The notes under the pieces: generated by a model
The model's database searches: none
What the model was told of the DNA's origin: nothing
Seen by the model: only the letters and a program-made list of their open reading frames with translations
From: Raoultibacter massiliensis
Lineage (GTDB): Bacteria; Actinomycetota; Coriobacteriia; Coriobacteriales; Eggerthellaceae
Direction of reading: 5' to 3'
DNA length: 64,000 nucleotides
NCBI RefSeq assembly: GCF_900199545.1
Contig: NZ_LT962670.1
Coordinates: 237,461 to 301,460 of the forward strand
Translations under genes and position numbers: made by a program
In this document: positions 60,518 to 64,000 of the stretch, one piece after another
Position numbering within the stretch: the stretch's first letter is position 1
Layout of the letters: the number at the start of each line of letters is the position of its first letter

Positions 60518-62005
60518 CTAGGTGCAGGGCTCGCTTTCTTCGGGAGCCGTCTCTTCGAGAAGATCAAGCAGCTCTTGGCGAGAATGAACTTTGAGCTTCT
60601 GATAGATATGGCTTGTATGGGTGTTGACGGTGTTCATAGAAAGGTGCAGTTCTTTTTGAATGCGTGGCGTTGATCGTCCTTTCGCGATAAGCCGTAACAC
60701 GTCCGATTCTCGACGTGATAGCTTTCCGACTCGGATGAGCCGGCTGCATCGATCATCAAGTGGAGATTTGGTTTCTCCTTCGTTCTCAACTTTGACGAAA
60801 ATGGGGATGTTGCCGCGGTCGGTGAAAACAAATGAATAAGTTGCTACGACTAGTATTCCCAGGACAACGGAAATGACGCCGAGTAAGTCGGGAACCATCG
60901 ATGAAAAATGTCGGTATGCGTGAAACATGCCGAAGCCGAGCAGGAGGTCGAGTGAGAAAGCGATGCGTGTAAGAGAGAACACAAGAGTTGGCGAAGTGCG
61001 ATAGCGTTGACAGAAATTAAAAGCGATGATCATAATCATGATCTTGAAAAGAAATGCGCCGAAGTTGGTGACGCCGTACATGAAATCGGGGCTATGCTGA
61101 GCGTAGGGCATGAAAAGGACGGCTGTCATGGTAAGCAAAAACGAGATGCGGTAAACAAGTGACATTCTATGACTGTGATCGGCGATGATGACGACTAGGG
61201 CGATCGAGCAGCATATCTTGACGATGAGCAGCACAAGGTTCAGTCCGCCCGAATAGAAAAGCAGGTCGGAACCCTGTAGGTAGTAGTTACGCATGAACTC
61301 GTCGATGAAGCTGATGACAAAGATGCTGCAGCAGAGAAGAAGCAACCCTTTGCGCTGATCCGTTTTCTTCGGGGGAAGCTGGGGCTCGCTGACGAAGGCA
61401 TCGTTACGAGGGCTTCGAATCAGCAACGCGGCTGATGCGAGGGGCATGCCTGACGCAATGCATACGATAAACCAGGGGCTGAGCTCGGGAATGTATGCAA
61501 CGGCGGTAAGCACATACATAAACAGGCTGTTCACAAGAACGCTAAGCACGAATCCGATAAGGTCATCCGCTTTACAGAACGCTTGGTACCACGCAACGAA
61601 AAACCAGCCCGAAGCAAGCCCGGTGAAGACGCCGGCAATAATCTGCAACGAGATGGCTGTTGCGGTATCTCCCGCCGAGAAGGGGATGGTGAAGGTGCCG
61701 ATGCCTGCGCATGCGGCGAGAGCTACGACAATCATCTTGTTCTCAAGAAGGTTTTCAAGCCGTTTTGTGATGAAAAGCGCGGGAAGGAGGGAAACGGCGC
61801 ATACTCCTAGCGATATTTCATATACGCTGACCGACGAATTGTCGGGAAACAGCTGCGGCGCAAAAAAACAGAGCGTTAACCAGAGTTGGCATAGAGCGAA
61901 TCCGATCGTCATGGGTATGTTCGCGCGGTTCAGCTCGACGGCAAATCGCGAACGGATCGACTGATCGTCTTGTTTTTTCTTCGTCGCTTCCTTTTTGGTC
62001 CTCAT
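60518..62005 (-). CDS. membrane-bound LuxR-family transcriptional regulator
   Basis: A 495-residue protein with a basic N-terminus, ~12 hydrophobic spans and a LuxR helix-turn-helix at 429-495 (LSRRESDVLRLIAKGRS, NTVNTHTSHIYQKL). The ATG at 62005 (MRTKKEATKKK) follows GAGGGGCTG; the upstream in-frame start at 62077 would run through the dyad at 62022-62038. More AT-rich than its left neighbours. It is divergent from the cytochrome/flavoprotein module at 62215. Confidence 0.88.
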   Translation of the reverse strand: MRTKKEATKKKQDDQSIRSRFAVELNRANIPMTIGFALCQLWLTLCFFAPQLFPDNSSVSVYEISLGVCAVSLLPALFITKRLENLLENKMIVVALAACAGIGTFTIPFSAGDTATAISLQIIAGVFTGLASGWFFVAWYQAFCKADDLIGFVLSVLVNSLFMYVLTAVAYIPELSPWFIVCIASGMPLASAALLIRSPRNDAFVSEPQLPPKKTDQRKGLLLLCCSIFVISFIDEFMRNYYLQGSDLLFYSGGLNLVLLIVKICCSIALVVIIADHSHRMSLVYRISFLLTMTAVLFMPYAQHSPDFMYGVTNFGAFLFKIMIMIIAFNFCQRYRTSPTLVFSLTRIAFSLDLLLGFGMFHAYRHFSSMVPDLLGVISVVLGILVVATYSFVFTDRGNIPIFVKVENEGETKSPLDDRCSRLIRVGKLSRRESDVLRLIAKGRSTPRIQKELHLSMNTVNTHTSHIYQKLKVHSRQELLDLLEETAPEESEPCT

Positions 62006-62021
62006 CAGCCCCTCGCAAACC

Positions 62022-62038
62022 TCACTAGAAACTAGTGA
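62022..62038. promoter_or_regulatory. perfect 17-bp inverted repeat next to the LuxR start
   Basis: TCACTAG (62022-62028), AAA, CTAGTGA (62032-62038). It lies 17 bases upstream of the regulator's start codon in the divergent gap, a plausible autoregulatory operator. Confidence 0.5.
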
Positions 62039-62214
62039 ATTTCTCCCCAAAATATCAAAACCGCACGTCAAAACCACCAGATTGAGTTGCGTTCTTCCCC
62101 TAAAAAACTATTTCACATCTTTCCTTCGATGGCAAGTCAACGCCGAATTCGTACGATTGCGCCAATGAATCGCCCGAAATGTACGGGTGGTCGGAAGAAG
62201 CGAGAGGAGGAGAG

Positions 62215-62826
62215 ATGAGGGGAACAACGCTTGTGAGTAAGGGGGTTATTGCTTTGCTCGTTGCGGCATTCGCCGGCGCGGCTTTAGGCTGTTCGCCGCA
62301 GGGACCATCGCAAGAGAGTGCTGGCGATCGAGGGCAGAACCAAGAAAGCGCCGCCCAAGTTGTATGGTCGCCTGATATGGATTGTACGACGTGCCATACC
62401 GAGGAAGCGGCAACGATGGAAGACGGGTCGATGGGAGCATGCGTACACGTGCAGGAGGCGCAGACGGAATGTTCCACGTGCCATGTGGATTCTGCAACGC
62501 TTTCGGAGGTGCACCAAGACGCGACGGCTACCGACGTGATGCCGAAGAAACTCAAGGAATCATCTGTTGAGCCAGCCACTTGTCAAGCTGCAGGGTGCCA
62601 CGATGTGAGCGCTGATGACATGTTAGCTTTGACGGCCGATGTGACCGAGCTTACCGATTCGCAGGGCACGCAGGTCAATCCACACGAGGTCATGGGGCTG
62701 ACCGCTGGACATGCCGATATTCTGTGTTCGGATTGCCACAGCATGCATAAGGCCAAAGCGAACGCAGCAGACACCTGTGTGAGTTGTCATCATGCTGGCG
62801 TATACGAGTGCAATACGTGCCATTAG
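62215..62826 (+). CDS. hexaheme c-type cytochrome lipoprotein
   Basis: A 203-residue lipoprotein (lipobox ALGC, Cys26) with six heme motifs: CTTCH (57-61), CSTCH (86-90), a CX4CH site CQAAGCH (123-129), CSDCH (171-175), CVSCH (188-192) and CNTCH (199-203). The protein ends on the histidine of the last motif. Layout and CX4CH position match the cytochrome at 34791, so they are paralogues serving different flavoproteins. Start ATG 62215 follows GAGGAGGAGAG. It precedes its flavoprotein here, whereas at 33-35 kb the order is reversed. Confidence 0.93.
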   Translation: MRGTTLVSKGVIALLVAAFAGAALGCSPQGPSQESAGDRGQNQESAAQVVWSPDMDCTTCHTEEAATMEDGSMGACVHVQEAQTECSTCHVDSATLSEVHQDATATDVMPKKLKESSVEPATCQAAGCHDVSADDMLALTADVTELTDSQGTQVNPHEVMGLTAGHADILCSDCHSMHKAKANAADTCVSCHHAGVYECNTCH

Positions 62827-62931
62827 CTTTGCATGTCGGTTATACATTTTGGAAACCGATGCAGCTGGAAATTAAGAGGTTATGCCGTGCCATAACGGGT
62901 GCGTGCGATACATCGAGGGAGAGGAATCATC

Positions 62932-64000
62932 ATGGAGCAAACACGGAGGGATTTCATCAAGGGAGCAGGTCTTGTTGCTGCGGGCGCGGCAGCGTTCACG
63001 GGAGTTTCGGCGCTCGCGGGATGCGCTTCTCAGCCAGCTGGCAAACCTGCACAGGAGGCTAAACACGAGTGCGATGTTGTGATTGCCGGAGCGGGAATCG
63101 GCGGGCTTGCCGCTGCGGTGAGCGCCGTTGAAGCGGGCGCGAATGTTATCCTTGTTGAGGCTTCGCAGAAGGTCGGCGGAACGAGTCGTTTCGCTGCGGG
63201 CGCATTCGGTCCGCGATTCGGGGCTGAGTGGGAGACGGCGTACGCAAAAGCTCCCATGTCAGATCCCGATCTAGGCAAACTCGTCTGCGATAATTGGGGG
63301 TCGTATGTCGAATGGATCGATGGGCTTGGTCTTGTAACCGAGGAGCTGGCTCCGGGAAGCCCGTATGTGTGGATGGGCGGTAAACGTCCCGCCGAAGAAG
63401 GATCGAAGAGCTATACGGACGAGTACTTACAGCAGTTCGGTGATATATTTACTGCCAAAGGCGGAACAACGCTTTTGGGAACCCGCGCGGTGAAGCTGCT
63501 GACCGATGAAAGCGGTGCCGTGACTGGTCTTGTTGCCGAAGACGCTGACGGGTCATTCGCTATTTCCGCGAAAGCCGTGATTCTCGCAACAGGCGGCTGG
63601 CAGTGCGACAAGGAGATGTGCACCAAGTACATTGGTCGCCATGCTGATTTGAGCCAAGCGCAGTGCGTTCCCTATCTTGACGGATCGGGCATCAAGATGG
63701 GCGTCGAGGCGGGGGCTCAGCTTTCAAGGAGTTTCGGTTCGTTTTACGGTCATCCGCAGCCATGGCCGATGAGCTATCTGAACGGCATCGATACGCCTGA
63801 GGGATACGAGGCTGTTGAAAACGTTGACGACGTACACGTGCTGTACTACGGTACTACCGAGCACTCGATCCAGAGCATGGGCATCTACGTCAATACCGAG
63901 GGCAAGCGCTTCGTCAACGAGGGCTTGGGATCTTCGCTCGTGAACCAGGAGATCATGCAGCAGCCTATGGCGCGCGCATACCTGATTCTCGACGAAGGCG
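62932..64000 (+). CDS. secreted FAD-dependent flavoprotein reductase, cut by window edge
   Basis: 356 residues are visible and the frame is open at the edge. Tat lipoprotein: TRRDFIKG at 4-11, lipobox LAGC (Cys31). FAD-binding GAGIGG at 53-58, GGTSRFAAGAFG, VILATGGWQCDKE, and NTEGKRFVNEGLGSS, which again lacks the Arg expected after the RFxNE motif. ATG 62932 follows GAGAGGAATCATC. It is 105 bp after the hexaheme cytochrome gene and presumably its partner. The C-terminal catalytic region lies outside the window. Confidence 0.93.
   Translation, partial: MEQTRRDFIKGAGLVAAGAAAFTGVSALAGCASQPAGKPAQEAKHECDVVIAGAGIGGLAAAVSAVEAGANVILVEASQKVGGTSRFAAGAFGPRFGAEWETAYAKAPMSDPDLGKLVCDNWGSYVEWIDGLGLVTEELAPGSPYVWMGGKRPAEEGSKSYTDEYLQQFGDIFTAKGGTTLLGTRAVKLLTDESGAVTGLVAEDADGSFAISAKAVILATGGWQCDKEMCTKYIGRHADLSQAQCVPYLDGSGIKMGVEAGAQLSRSFGSFYGHPQPWPMSYLNGIDTPEGYEAVENVDDVHVLYYGTTEHSIQSMGIYVNTEGKRFVNEGLGSSLVNQEIMQQPMARAYLILDEG

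Overview
This is high-GC chromosomal DNA, very probably from a gut actinobacterium of the Eggerthellaceae (Eggerthella, Gordonibacter or a close relative). The evidence is six membrane-bound LuxR-type regulators, six secreted Tat/lipoprotein flavoproteins of the fumarate-reductase family (two cut by the window ends), three multiheme c-type cytochrome lipoproteins, a menaquinone operon, and a C-P lyase operon ending in a PHP-domain enzyme of the PhnPP type, which was characterised in Eggerthella lenta. A perfect consensus parS site (14682-14697) suggests the origin-proximal part of the chromosome. I found no tRNA, rRNA, CRISPR array, transposase or prophage.

Layout. 1-2.9 kb: start of a flavoprotein gene, a LuxR-type regulator and a DUF2974-like hydrolase, all on the minus strand. 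3.4-14.7 kb: an unbroken phosphonate operon phnD-C-E-E-G-H-I-J-K-M-L-phnPP. 14.7-21.7 kb: parS, exoA, a flavoprotein/LuxR divergent pair, and an alkylation-repair pair (ogt and an Ada-AlkA fusion). 21.9-30.2 kb: a moeA-like gene divergent from an operon for an ABC importer of the siderophore/molybdate (FecCD) type followed by three nitrogenase-like genes (NifD-, NifK- and NifH-like). 30.4-41.2 kb: a cyclophilin, two LuxR/flavoprotein/cytochrome modules, folE and an ACT protein, with a repeat-rich 588-bp gap at 35469-36056. 41.5-44 kb: a small NrdD-like protein, nhaA, and mscL with a zinc ribbon. 44.1-51.9 kb: menF-menD-menH-menB-menE/menC, the last two fused in one reading frame. 52-64 kb: an arginine/ornithine-type antiporter, a LuxR/flavoprotein pair, an LRR surface protein, a dimethylargininase, and a final LuxR/cytochrome/flavoprotein module running off the right edge.

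How the genes fit together. The menaquinone operon would supply the quinone pool. The secreted multiheme cytochromes and flavoproteins look like terminal reductases that pass menaquinol electrons to different organic acceptors outside the membrane, each with its own membrane-bound regulator that may sense the acceptor. The flavoproteins differ from one another at positions where fumarate reductase has its catalytic histidine and arginine, so their substrates are probably different and not fumarate. The phn operon would release phosphate from phosphonates. The antiporter and dimethylargininase fit the arginine-based energy metabolism of these bacteria.

The most unusual locus is 23262-30248. 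It encodes a two-component nitrogenase-like enzyme that keeps every P-cluster and Fe-protein cysteine at the canonical spacing but has lost both FeMo-cofactor ligands, has no nifE, nifN or nifB nearby, and is co-transcribed with its own importer behind a promoter overlapped by an inverted repeat. Its substrate cannot be read from sequence; it is my main candidate for an undescribed system.
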